From Prevotella sp. (GTDB lineage: Bacteria > Bacteroidota > Bacteroidia > Bacteroidales > Bacteroidaceae): 48,764 nt of DNA. How positions within the stretch are numbered: position 1 is the stretch's first letter; each line of letters begins with the position of its first letter. Where the stretch lies: NCBI GenBank assembly GCA_017412705.1, contig JAFPWS010000052.1:1-48764 (forward strand). The letters run 5' to 3'. The position numbers were made by a program, and so were the translations under genes. Of this stretch, positions 39,866 through 48,372 are shown in pieces. The notes beneath the pieces were generated by a model. The model worked only from the letters and a program-made list of their open reading frames with translations. It searched no databases and was not told the DNA's origin.

Positions 39866-41122
39866 GTGATAGAGCTACTGAAAGAGATAGGACAGACGGC
39901 CAAGCGCAACAAGCTGCGTACTGCGCTGACAGGCTTTGCGGTAGCGTGGGGCATCTTCATGCTCATCGTACTGCTGGGTGCAGGCAACGGACTCATCAAT
40001 GCCAACATGGAGCAGGCCGGCAACTGGCTGACGAACTCGATGGAGGCGTATGGCGGTTCCACTTCAAAGGCCTATAAAGGACTGAGCGAGGGGCGCAGTA
40101 TCAACCTGAACACCTCCGATCTGACAGCTACCGAATCGGAATTCAAGAATCATATCGACGATGTGGGAGCCGTGTACTACCAAAGTGCGACGGTGACCAA
40201 TGGCGAACAGTACATGAATCTGCAAATCATGGGCGTGTATCCTATTCACAGCCGGATTGTGAAGCGCTCGCTGATATGCGGACGCAACATCAACGACATC
40301 GACCTGAAGGAAAGACGTAAGGTGCTGGTGCTGACCGACAAGCAGGCCAAGGAACTGGAACCGAAGGACTTCAAGTCGCTGTTAGGCAAACATGTCAAGG
40401 TAGGCAGTTTTGCGTTCAAGGTGGTGGGTATCTATAAGACTCCCGGCGACGGCGAAAGCTCGGCCTATTCGCCTTATTCCACCATCAAGGGCATTTATGG
40501 TGCCAATCAGAATAATATCGGTAGCATCGAGTTCACCTTCCACGGCCTGGCGACGGAGGAAGCCAACGATGCCTTTGAGAAGGACTACCGCCGTCGTCTG
40601 AATGCCAATCACCAGGCACATCCTGAGGACGAACGGGCCATTTGGCTCTGGAATGGCTATACACAGAGCCTTCAGATGGAGAAGGGTATTGCCATCATCC
40701 GTACCGCCCTTTGGATAGTGGGACTCTTCACGCTGCTCTCAGGCATCGTGGGTGTGTCGAACATCATGCTGATTACCGTGAAGGAGCGTACCCATGAGTT
40801 TGGTATCCGCAAGGCCATCGGTGCCAAGCCCTGGAGCATCCTGAAATTGATTATCATCGAGAGTGTCATTATCACCACGTTCTTCGGATACATCGGTATG
40901 GTGCTTGGTGTTTGCGCCAACGAGTATATGGACGCTACCATCGGCCATGAGACCGTCGACACGGGACTCTTTCAGGCTACGATGTTTCTGAATCCCACCG
41001 TCGGACTTGATGTCTGCTTTGAGGCCACCATGGTGATGGTCATTGCGGGGACGATAGCAGGACTGATACCAGCCTACAAGGCCAGTAGAATACGACCAAT
41101 AGAAGCATTAAGGGCAGATTAG
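39866..41122 (+). CDS. MacB-like ABC permease (first paralogue)
   Basis: A 418-residue protein from a GTG at 39866. An N-terminal transmembrane helix (NKLRTALTGFAVAWGIFMLI) is followed by a periplasmic domain of about 240 residues (MacB_PCD) and three C-terminal helices (LFTLLSGIVGVSNIMLITVK, ESVIITTFFGYIGMVLGV, MVMVIAGTIAGLIPAYKASR). KERTHEFGIRKAIGAKPWSI is the conserved FtsX-type cytoplasmic loop. It pairs with the upstream ATPase. A paralogue follows 4 bp downstream, and both together would form a heterodimeric transporter. Confidence 0.92.
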   Translation: MIELLKEIGQTAKRNKLRTALTGFAVAWGIFMLIVLLGAGNGLINANMEQAGNWLTNSMEAYGGSTSKAYKGLSEGRSINLNTSDLTATESEFKNHIDDVGAVYYQSATVTNGEQYMNLQIMGVYPIHSRIVKRSLICGRNINDIDLKERRKVLVLTDKQAKELEPKDFKSLLGKHVKVGSFAFKVVGIYKTPGDGESSAYSPYSTIKGIYGANQNNIGSIEFTFHGLATEEANDAFEKDYRRRLNANHQAHPEDERAIWLWNGYTQSLQMEKGIAIIRTALWIVGLFTLLSGIVGVSNIMLITVKERTHEFGIRKAIGAKPWSILKLIIIESVIITTFFGYIGMVLGVCANEYMDATIGHETVDTGLFQATMFLNPTVGLDVCFEATMVMVIAGTIAGLIPAYKASRIRPIEALRAD

Positions 41123-41126
41123 GGAC

Positions 41127-42383
41127 ATGAAAATAGACGTTGACTCATACAGGGAGATTCTGGATACGCTGACACGCAACAAGTCACGTTCCTTGCTGAC
41201 AGGCTTCGGCGTGTTCTGGGGTGTCTTCATGCTGGTTGTACTCATGGGAGGCGGACAGGGCCTGAAGGAACTGCTGAACAAGAACTTCGACGGCTTTGCC
41301 CAGAATACTGCCATGATATGGGCGCAGCAGACGACCAAGGCCTACAAGGGTTTCCGCAAGGGACGATGGTGGGCGATGGACTACAAGGACATTGAGCGCC
41401 TGCGCCAAAGGGTACCCGAGCTGGACGCCATCGCTCCCGTACTGTTCAGTGCCTGGGGCTCGTCCAATACGGCTTACTATGGTGACCAGAAGACGAACCC
41501 CCGCATACAGGGTGTGACGCCTGAGTATGCGGAGATAGTGGCGCCCAAGCTCTATTACGGACGTTACATCAATGAGATGGACATACGCCAGCATCGTAAG
41601 GTGTGTGTCATCGGCAAGAAGATATACAAGGACCTCTTCAAAGAGGGCGGCGACCCCTGTGGCAAGAGCATCCGTGTGGACTCTACCTACTACGAGGTCA
41701 TCGGCGTTGACTATAATGCCAGTGGGGGCATGAACTTCAACGGTCGTGCAGAAGAGAAGGTGACATTGCCGCTGACGCTGGTACAGCAGACGTACAACCG
41801 TGGTAACGAGGTTGACTTGATTGCTGTCACTGGCCGGAAAGGCGTGGTGATGAGCAAGCTGTCGCCCCGTATTCGTGAGACCATAGCGCATGCGCACTAT
41901 ATTGACCCGACGGACGAGCAGGGAGCCATGGTGTTTAACACCGAAGTGCTCTTCCAGATGCTCGACAACCTGTTCAGGGGTGTTAACTTCCTCATCTGGC
42001 TGGTAGGACTGGGTACCCTGTTGGCAGGAGCCATCGGTGTGTCGAACATCATGATGGTCACGGTGCGTGAGCGTACCACGGAGATAGGCATCAGGCGGGC
42101 CATTGGCGCCACACCGCGCATGATTCTCTCGCAGATTATCTCGGAGAGCATCGTGCTAACGCTGGTGGCAGGCATGTCGGGTATCCTCTTCGGTGTGCTC
42201 ATCCTGCAGATGCTGGAGCTGGCGAATACCGAGGACGGCATCCTGCAGGCTCACTTCCAAGTGAGTTTCTGGACAGCATTGTTCGCTGCCTTTGCGGTCT
42301 CAATGATGGGTGTGTTGGCTGGTCTGGCTCCCGCAGCCAGGGCTATGAGCATCAAGCCTGTCGATGCGATGCGAGACGAGTAG
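41127..42383 (+). CDS. MacB-like ABC permease (second paralogue)
   Basis: A 418-residue protein with the same layout as its upstream neighbour: an N-terminal helix (NKSRSLLTGFGVFWGVFMLV), a periplasmic domain, the loop RERTTEIGIRRAIGATPRMI, and the final three helices ending in GLAPAARAMSIKPVDAMRDE. The equal lengths and matching motifs suggest tandem duplication followed by divergence. Together with the adaptor protein downstream it resembles a MacAB efflux system with a heterodimeric permease. No outer-membrane factor (TolC-like) gene is in the window. Confidence 0.92.
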   Translation: MKIDVDSYREILDTLTRNKSRSLLTGFGVFWGVFMLVVLMGGGQGLKELLNKNFDGFAQNTAMIWAQQTTKAYKGFRKGRWWAMDYKDIERLRQRVPELDAIAPVLFSAWGSSNTAYYGDQKTNPRIQGVTPEYAEIVAPKLYYGRYINEMDIRQHRKVCVIGKKIYKDLFKEGGDPCGKSIRVDSTYYEVIGVDYNASGGMNFNGRAEEKVTLPLTLVQQTYNRGNEVDLIAVTGRKGVVMSKLSPRIRETIAHAHYIDPTDEQGAMVFNTEVLFQMLDNLFRGVNFLIWLVGLGTLLAGAIGVSNIMMVTVRERTTEIGIRRAIGATPRMILSQIISESIVLTLVAGMSGILFGVLILQMLELANTEDGILQAHFQVSFWTALFAAFAVSMMGVLAGLAPAARAMSIKPVDAMRDE

Positions 42384-42397
42384 ACTTGCCCCGTCAC

Positions 42398-42453
42398 CGA
42401 AATATCGGAATATCGAAACAACGAAATAGCGAAACATCGAAACAACGAAAAAA
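42398..42453. repeat. Seven-copy 8-bp tandem repeat
   Basis: Seven consecutive octamers of the form CGAAAYAN (CGAAATAT, CGGAATAT, CGAAACAA, CGAAATAG, CGAAACAT, CGAAACAA, CGAAAAAA). They fill the gap between the second MacB permease and the adaptor gene, ending 9 bp before its ATG. Confidence 0.95.
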
Positions 42454-42462
42454 GACAAAAAT

Positions 42463-43566
42463 ATGAAGAAGTACAGCAAACTGATTATTGCGGCTGTCAT
42501 AGCCCTTATCTTCATCGGAACGTTCGTGTTCCTGTGGCAGAAGAGCCAGCCCAAGGAGGTGGTGTATAACGAGTTTACACCAGAGGTGAACGATGTTCGT
42601 AAGACGACTATCATCACGGGTAAGATAGAGCCTCGCAACGAGGTGAACATCAAACCCCAGATTTCGGGTATTATCACTGAACTGATGAAGGAGCCTGGCC
42701 AGTATGTGCAACAGGGCGAGGTGATAGCCAAGGTGAAGGTTATTCCTGATATGGGCCAGCTCTCCAGTGCTGAGGCTCGTGTACGTCTGGCTGACATTAA
42801 CCTAAAGCAGGCCACAACAGACTTTGAACGCGAGAAAACGCTCTATGATAGACAGCTGGTATCGGCTGACGAGTATGAGAAGATTCGCCAGAAGCTGCAG
42901 CAGGCCAAGGAGGAGCTGGTGGCAGCCCAGGATGCCCTGCAGGTGGTGCGCGACGGTGTGTCAAAGTCGAATGCCTCTGCCTCGTCAACCTTGGTGCGCT
43001 CCACCATTAGCGGCATCATCCTCGATGTGCCTGTCAAAGTGGGTAACTCCGTCATCCTCTCCAATACCTTCAACGACGGTACTACCATTGCCTCGGTGGC
43101 GAACATGAACGACCTCATCTTCCGTGGAAATATAGACGAGACAGAGGTGGGGCAGCTGGTGAGTGGTATGCCTATGAAGATTACCATTGGTGCCTTGCAG
43201 GACCTGAAGTTCGATGCTGCGCTGGAGTACATCTCGCCAAAGGCTACTGAGAGCAATGGTGCCAACCAGTTCGAAATCAAGGCTGCTGTCAAGGTGGCTA
43301 AGGACGACAAGCTGCGCTCAGGCTATTCGGCCAATGCCGAGATTGTGCTGGCACAGGTGCAGAAGGCGCTGACCATTCCCGAGAGTGCCATTGAGTTCAG
43401 CGGCGACTCGACCTTCGTATATGTTATAAAAGGTACGGGCGATAAGAAAGACTACGAGCGGCGGGCTGTCACCACAGGCCTGAGCGATGGCGTGAACATC
43501 GAAGTCAAAAAGGGCCTCACCACCCAAGACAAGGTGCGAGGCCCGGAGGTTATTACCGAAGAGTAA
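42463..43566 (+). CDS. MacA/HlyD-type periplasmic adaptor protein
   Basis: A 367-residue membrane-fusion protein. One N-terminal transmembrane helix (KLIIAAVIALIFIGTFVFLW) anchors it. The biotinyl-lipoyl half-motifs are TIITGKIEPRNEVNIKPQIS and SSTLVRSTISGIILDVPVKV, flanking a coiled-coil hairpin (about residues 90-160). The beta-barrel and membrane-proximal domains follow (GNIDETEVGQLVSGMPMKIT). It bridges the MacB-like permeases to an outer-membrane channel. The 8-bp repeat immediately before its start codon could affect its translation. It ends 5 bp before the convergent GH53 gene. Confidence 0.93.
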   Translation: MKKYSKLIIAAVIALIFIGTFVFLWQKSQPKEVVYNEFTPEVNDVRKTTIITGKIEPRNEVNIKPQISGIITELMKEPGQYVQQGEVIAKVKVIPDMGQLSSAEARVRLADINLKQATTDFEREKTLYDRQLVSADEYEKIRQKLQQAKEELVAAQDALQVVRDGVSKSNASASSTLVRSTISGIILDVPVKVGNSVILSNTFNDGTTIASVANMNDLIFRGNIDETEVGQLVSGMPMKITIGALQDLKFDAALEYISPKATESNGANQFEIKAAVKVAKDDKLRSGYSANAEIVLAQVQKALTIPESAIEFSGDSTFVYVIKGTGDKKDYERRAVTTGLSDGVNIEVKKGLTTQDKVRGPEVITEE

Positions 43567-43571
43567 AAGCG

Positions 43572-45335
43572 TCACTTAACAACTACCTTCTTGCCGCCAT
43601 TGATATAGATGCCCTTGGCAGCTGGCTCATTGGTCAGCTTGCGACCGTCCAGCGTGTACCAGCCGTTGTTACGTTGAATGTCAGACGCTGGACGCAGGAC
43701 GTTTCCGATGCCTGTAGTCTGTAGCAGCTTGAAGTTGTCGAAATTGACCCATGTGGCTGTCGTGCTCTGAAGTTTCAAGCCAATCTTGACTGCTGCGGCG
43801 GCAGAAAGGGTGAAGGTTACGGAGCCTGTTTCCACGTTGCCCGTTCCCACCATCTCCGTGCTCTGGTCGCCTGCAATGAGGAATACTCCTTTTGCCCCTG
43901 CGTCGGAGGCACAGTTGAAGGTCAGGGTATAGGTGCCGGCCGGTAGCGTTGGGGCCTGCACTACCTCCTGGTCAATGAGGGCGCTGCCCGTCCAGCCGAA
44001 CTCGCAGTAGTTCGACAGCGGTGCCCATGTGTTCTGCTTCCACTGGGCTGTTCCGCCCGTATTGGTCCATCCGCTGATATTGCTGTCGAACGACGGGTTG
44101 GTGATATACTTGCTCGTGACATCCTGTTCCTGCGAAGGGTCGTCCTCTCCGATAAATGCCTTCATGGCCATCAGCGCGTCCTTGCTGTTGAGGGCATGAC
44201 TGTCGCTCTTCCAAGTGATTGACCAGAAACCACGATTGTCCCAATTGCCCATCACGCGGTTGTTGCCGCCAGCATCGGCACCATTGCCGCACTCTTCAGG
44301 CTGCCAGTAGTAGAGACCTTTCACCTGCTCATAAACGTTGAGGGTGGTGATGAGGTCTTTTAGGAAGGCCGCCTGTCCTGCAGGAGAGTAAGGCCATGTG
44401 CTGCGGGTGTCGGTGTCGCCTGAGCCTGGCTTGAAATCAGTATGGTAATAGCCCGTCTCCACGATATGTACCTTCTTGGACGAGAACGAACTTTGCAGCA
44501 TGTTCAGCGTGGCTTGCAGTTCGGTGAGCGTTCCATGCCAAATGGGATAGTAGCTCAGACCGATGATGTCGTAGTCGGTGAATCCTGCCTGTCCGACCCA
44601 AGTATAGAAGTTCTTTACCTGATTGCTTGTCTTCGTACGCTCGCAGTGAAGCACAATCTTTGCAGTACTGCAGTCAGAGGCTCTCACGCCCTCTGCAGCA
44701 GCCTTCAGCAGGGTGGCAAAGCGCTCTATCTGCGTCTTCTGACCGTTGTAGGTCATCCCTGTCGAGAAGTAGTTCGACTTGCTGGCCCCTGCGGTATTGT
44801 CCCACAGCATGCCGTAGCTCACCTCGTTGCCCAGCTGGATGAAGTCGGGCTTGGCCCCGGCGGCAGTAAGCGCATTGAGCACCTCGGTGGTATAGCTCTT
44901 CACCTTGTCAGCCACGGTTGCGGTGGCAGTGCTTTTGTTATATCCCCAGCTAACGGGAATCCACTGCTGGGAGACGTCCGTCCATGTGTCGCTGTAGAAG
45001 ATGTCGAGTAGGAAGTTCATGCCCGCATCCTTGATGCGCTTGCCCAGTTTTTTCACATACTCGATGTCCTGACAGGTAGCGGGAGCGTCGTCTTGCGTGG
45101 GGTCTACCAACAAGCGCACGCGGATGCTGTTCCACTTGGCCACATCACGCAGGTAAGTTATCATGCCGTCGGAGTACGTTGTGTTGATGGCTTTGCCGTC
45201 TGCATCCAACCATACGTCGCCTGCTGCTTCATATGCTGGCACCAGGCTGATATCGCCGCCGACATACTTCTGCGCGGAAGCGCCAAGGGTCAGCAGGCAG
45301 CTTAGGGTGGCGAGTAGATACTTTTTCATAATCAT
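43572..45335 (-). CDS. GH53 endo-beta-1,4-galactanase with C-terminal carbohydrate-binding and tail modules
   Basis: A 587-residue secreted enzyme that cuts arabinogalactan type I / beta-1,4-galactan. The signal peptide (KKYLLATLSCLLTLGASAQ) is followed by the GH53 barrel: YVGGDISLVPAYEAAG, SIRVRLLVDP, FLLDIFYSDTWTD, the acid/base Glu in FIQLGNEVSYGMLW, and the nucleophile Glu in VHIVETGYYHTDF. After about residue 390 there is a beta-sandwich (SKYITNPSFDSNISGWTNTG), and the last 40 residues (NGWYTLDGRKLTNEPAAKGI) are the tail seen on many Prevotella secreted proteins. No SusC/SusD genes are nearby. The start could be 6 bp later. Confidence 0.92.
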   Translation of the reverse strand: MIMKKYLLATLSCLLTLGASAQKYVGGDISLVPAYEAAGDVWLDADGKAINTTYSDGMITYLRDVAKWNSIRVRLLVDPTQDDAPATCQDIEYVKKLGKRIKDAGMNFLLDIFYSDTWTDVSQQWIPVSWGYNKSTATATVADKVKSYTTEVLNALTAAGAKPDFIQLGNEVSYGMLWDNTAGASKSNYFSTGMTYNGQKTQIERFATLLKAAAEGVRASDCSTAKIVLHCERTKTSNQVKNFYTWVGQAGFTDYDIIGLSYYPIWHGTLTELQATLNMLQSSFSSKKVHIVETGYYHTDFKPGSGDTDTRSTWPYSPAGQAAFLKDLITTLNVYEQVKGLYYWQPEECGNGADAGGNNRVMGNWDNRGFWSITWKSDSHALNSKDALMAMKAFIGEDDPSQEQDVTSKYITNPSFDSNISGWTNTGGTAQWKQNTWAPLSNYCEFGWTGSALIDQEVVQAPTLPAGTYTLTFNCASDAGAKGVFLIAGDQSTEMVGTGNVETGSVTFTLSAAAAVKIGLKLQSTTATWVNFDNFKLLQTTGIGNVLRPASDIQRNNGWYTLDGRKLTNEPAAKGIYINGGKKVVVK

Positions 45336-45361
45336 GTAGTTTTAGTTGTTCCTATTGGCTG

Positions 45362-45393
45362 CAAAGGTAGCGGTTTTTGGCAGAGTGACCAAA
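45362..45393 (-). promoter_or_regulatory. Promoter of the GH53 gene
   Basis: On the minus strand: TTTG (45390-45393), 20 bp, TACCTTTG (45362-45369). The spacing is ideal. Confidence 0.75.
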
Positions 45394-45418
45394 AAATATG
45401 CAGTTTTTTTCGTGTAGA

Positions 45419-45450
45419 TTTGTGTTTTACGATAAAAAATCTTATATTTG
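45419..45450 (+). promoter_or_regulatory. Promoter of the TPR membrane protein gene
   Basis: TTTG (45419-45422), 20 bp, TATATTTG (45443-45450), then GCAG; start codon 22 bp further. It is divergent from the GH53 promoter, 26 bp apart. Confidence 0.8.
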
Positions 45451-45472
45451 CAGCTAAATCGTGTAAAGACTA

Positions 45473-46888
45473 ATGATTAAAGACTTTATGAAATATCAGT
45501 TTCGCTTGTTCATGACGGCATTGGCCTTAGTGCTGACGGTCGGTGCTTTCCCTGCCGAAGTGGAGTCTGCCGACTTCAAGGGCGAGGATAAGGAGATGCA
45601 TGCGCGCTTTCTGGAGCTGAAGGAGAATGGGACACCTGAGGAGTTCTATGAGTTTGCAGAGAAATATGGTGCCCACCTTAAGAAAAAGGGCTATATGATG
45701 ATCTATTACAAGCTGAAGAACAACGAAGGCTTCTATGCCCTGCGCCGTAATATGATTATACGAGCCATGCAGGCTGCACAGGAGTTGGACGAGGAGATAC
45801 GCAAGAACAATGCCACGCAGTATATCTATCTGGCTACAGGACTGATGGGCGACATCTATGCCGTCACGCAGAACCGTGCCAAGGCTGAGGAGTACTTCAC
45901 CCAGGCACTGGTACAAGTGGGCGAGGCCGACCCTAAGTTTACCATGCGTACCTATCAGAGCCTGGCGGAACTGCTTTGCGTGAAAGATTCCAAGAAGGCT
46001 TTGGAATATGCCAACGAGTCACTGCTACTGTCACGCAAGACAGCCAATGTGGAATACCAGGCACTGGCATTGGCCATGATGGCCTATGTGCATTTCTTGA
46101 ATGCCAATGTAGATGGCTTCAACGAATACTACGAGCAGTATATGAACCTGCGCAGTACAGAGAACGCCAGCTTCAGCCATCGTTATGACAACATGATGGA
46201 GATTGCCAAGCTGGCCATGAATCATGAGTACATCCGTGCTGAGCAGAAACTGCGTGAAGGTGGTGTGCGTGTGGATAGCTCGCTGGTGGGCATTCGAATC
46301 GTGACATTGGAGAATGGCGACAATAAGAGCTTCCAGGCTGTAAAGAACCGTTTCCTTGAGATGGACTCTGTTCGTGCCTTGATGCAGAATGCCAACCTTG
46401 ACCAGATGGCCCTTGAGCAGAGGATGATGGAAGCGGAGAAGTTCAGCATGACCAGTCAGCGTCTTTGGATATCACTTATCGTGGGTCTCATCCTGATATT
46501 CGCCGTCTTCTATGTCCTCTTCCGTTGGATGCACCGTCGTGTGCTGCAGCGCAAGGTCTCGAAGGGAACGACACAGGAGCCAGAGCCTGACATGGCGAAG
46601 TCTGAGGTGCAGGTGAACGCTTTCTGCCGTGAGGTGCTCTCTGACTTCAAGAAGAACGAGGGCAAGGACTTCCAGGTGCGCTTCTCTTCCCAGCTGGACA
46701 ACAGCTTTACCCTGACGACGCAGCCTGACTTCCTGCGCCAGGTGCTGACCTACCAGTTGTGTAAGGCTGTCAGACAGGCAGCTGCGGGCTATGTGATGCT
46801 GCGCTGTGAAAAACAAAACGGCCAGCTTGCGCTGACCGTCAGTAGTTCAGAACCGAGCTACACCTACACTATTTCTTGTGCCTGTTAG
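45473..46888 (+). CDS. TPR-containing membrane protein with degenerate histidine-kinase-like tail
   Basis: A 471-residue protein. A signal anchor (about residues 8-30) is followed by helical repeats of TPR type (about 85-240: ATGLMGDIYAVTQNRAKAEE, ALEYANESLLLSRKTANVEY). A single transmembrane helix lies at about 325-347, then a short linker. The last 90 residues include FLRQVLTYQLCKAVRQAAAG and YVMLRCEKQNGQLALTVSSS, which mimic the N-box helix and strand of a HATPase domain. No phospho-acceptor His, D-box or G-boxes are seen, so kinase activity is doubtful. It resembles the sensor part of Bacteroidota DUF5113/TPR kinases and has no partner regulator nearby. Confidence 0.7.
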   Translation: MIKDFMKYQFRLFMTALALVLTVGAFPAEVESADFKGEDKEMHARFLELKENGTPEEFYEFAEKYGAHLKKKGYMMIYYKLKNNEGFYALRRNMIIRAMQAAQELDEEIRKNNATQYIYLATGLMGDIYAVTQNRAKAEEYFTQALVQVGEADPKFTMRTYQSLAELLCVKDSKKALEYANESLLLSRKTANVEYQALALAMMAYVHFLNANVDGFNEYYEQYMNLRSTENASFSHRYDNMMEIAKLAMNHEYIRAEQKLREGGVRVDSSLVGIRIVTLENGDNKSFQAVKNRFLEMDSVRALMQNANLDQMALEQRMMEAEKFSMTSQRLWISLIVGLILIFAVFYVLFRWMHRRVLQRKVSKGTTQEPEPDMAKSEVQVNAFCREVLSDFKKNEGKDFQVRFSSQLDNSFTLTTQPDFLRQVLTYQLCKAVRQAAAGYVMLRCEKQNGQLALTVSSSEPSYTYTISCAC

Positions 46889-47066
46889 CCCGCTGCTCAC
46901 GGTATTTGGCCTTCTGCCGGGCAGAGCCTGAGCCGTGAGCACCCGTAATATACTTTTTCTTCTTGGCTTTGGTCTTGACCTTGTCCTCTTGAGGACGAGG
47001 GCCGCCACCGCGACCAAACGAGATGCCGTTGACGAGAATATCCTCGAAATCTGATTCCTTACTCAT
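46869..47066 (-). CDS. Small basic hypothetical protein
   Basis: A 65-residue protein. The N-terminal third is acidic to neutral (SKESDFEDILVNGISFGRGG). The rest is strongly basic (KVKTKAKKKKYITGAHGSGS, then ARQKAKYREQRANRHKK), suggesting an RNA- or ribosome-binding role. I do not recognise a named family. It is convergent with the TPR gene, overlapping its end by 20 bp, and lies 42 bp after the start side of the AICAR transformylase stop region. The high lysine and arginine content and its compact size fit a nucleic-acid-associated protein. Confidence 0.55.
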   Translation of the reverse strand: MSKESDFEDILVNGISFGRGGGPRPQEDKVKTKAKKKKYITGAHGSGSARQKAKYREQRANRHKK

Positions 47067-47108
47067 CTTTATGGTGTATTTAGTCCTCGCTTTTGGGTGG
47101 GCTGGACT

Positions 47109-48296
47109 TTAATGATGGAAAAGTCTTACTCCGGTGAATGCCATGGCGATGCCGTACTTGTCGCAAGTCATGATGACATGGTCGTCACGTACTGAGCCAC
47201 CTGCCTGGGCTATATACTGCACACCACTCTTGTGGGCACGTTCAATATTGTCGCCAAAGGGGAAGAAAGCATCACTGCCCAGAGCCACACCGGTGTTCTT
47301 GGCTATCCACTCCTTCTTCTCGGCCAGCGTCAACACCTCGGGCTGCTGGGTGAAGAACTGCTGCCAGGCACCGTCGCGCAGCACATCGTCGTGCTCGTCC
47401 TCAGAGATGTAGACATCAATGGTGTTGTCGCGGTCAGCACGACGGATACCCTCCTTGAAGGGCAGGCTCATCACCTTCGGGTGCTGGCGCAGCCACCAGA
47501 TGTCGGCCTTGTTGCCTGCCAGACGGGTACAGTGGATACGGCTCTGCTGGCCTGCGCCGATACCGATGGCCTGACCGTCCTTGACGTAGCATACTGAGTT
47601 CGACTGCGTGTACTTCAGCGTAATCAGTGCAATGATGAGGTCGCGCTTGGCAGCCTCGGAGAAGGTCTTGTTCTTGGTGGGAATGTTCTCAAACAGTGCG
47701 GGGTCGTCCAGCTTGATTTCGTTACGGCCCTGCTCGAAGGTCACACCGAAGCACTGCTTGCGCTCCAGTGGCTCGGGCTTGTAGGACGGGTCAATCTTGA
47801 TAACGTTATAGGTACCCTTGCGCTTGTCTTTCAGAATCTCTATGGCTTCGGTCGTATAGTCAGGAGCAATCACGCCGTCACTTACCTCGCGCTTCAGCAA
47901 CAGGGCGGTGGTGGCGTCACAGGTGTCGCTCAGGGCCACAAAGTCGCCATACGACGACATGCGGTCGGCACCACGGGCACGGGCATAGGCACAGGCAATG
48001 GGACTCTCGTCCAGTCCTTTAACGTCGTCTACGAAGTAGACTTTCTTCAGCGTGTCTGTCAGGGGCAGGGCCACGGCGGCACCAGCAGGTGAGACATGCT
48101 TGAACGAGGCGGCAGCAGCTAACCCTGTGGCAGCCTTTAGCTCCTTCACCAGCTGCCAGGCATTCAGCGCATCCAGAAAGTTGATGTAGCCGGGACGACC
48201 GTTAATGACTTCAATGGGTAACTCGCCCTCCGTCATGAAGATGCGTGAGGGCTTCTGGTTTGGATTGCATCCGTACTTGAGTGCTAATTCTTTCAT
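47109..48296 (-). CDS. Phosphoribosylaminoimidazolecarboxamide formyltransferase (PurH-like, transformylase only)
   Basis: A 395-residue enzyme catalysing formylation of AICAR in de novo purine synthesis. The start at 48296 (MKELALKYGCNPNQKPSRIF) fits the family; the ORF upstream runs across the promoter. ASFKHVSPAGAAVALPL carries the catalytic Lys-His, YARARGADRMSSYGDFVALS and KYTQSNSVCYVKDGQAIGIG-type motifs follow, and GSDAFFPFGDNIERAHKSGV is near the end. The IMP-cyclohydrolase domain of the classical two-domain PurH is absent, so a separate cyclohydrolase must be encoded elsewhere. It is transcribed alone. Confidence 0.92.
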   Translation of the reverse strand: MKELALKYGCNPNQKPSRIFMTEGELPIEVINGRPGYINFLDALNAWQLVKELKAATGLAAAASFKHVSPAGAAVALPLTDTLKKVYFVDDVKGLDESPIACAYARARGADRMSSYGDFVALSDTCDATTALLLKREVSDGVIAPDYTTEAIEILKDKRKGTYNVIKIDPSYKPEPLERKQCFGVTFEQGRNEIKLDDPALFENIPTKNKTFSEAAKRDLIIALITLKYTQSNSVCYVKDGQAIGIGAGQQSRIHCTRLAGNKADIWWLRQHPKVMSLPFKEGIRRADRDNTIDVYISEDEHDDVLRDGAWQQFFTQQPEVLTLAEKKEWIAKNTGVALGSDAFFPFGDNIERAHKSGVQYIAQAGGSVRDDHVIMTCDKYGIAMAFTGVRLFHH

Positions 48297-48324
48297 CTTG
48301 ATGTGATTTTTTCTAATTTTGCCA

Positions 48325-48353
48325 CAAAGGTACAAATTATTTTTGTATTTTTG
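48325..48353. promoter_or_regulatory. Divergent -7 boxes for the AICAR transformylase and 48373 genes
   Basis: The complement of 48325-48332 is TACCTTTG (minus strand). TATTTTTG at 48346-48353 serves the plus-strand gene. Both are followed by suitable leader lengths (about 20-25 bp). Confidence 0.6.
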
Positions 48354-48372
48354 CACCAAAATAGGGAAGAAT

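Noticed and set aside
48319-48372. Upstream extension of the small gene at 48373.
   Set aside because: The -7 box at 48346-48353 lies within it, so those codons are not transcribed.
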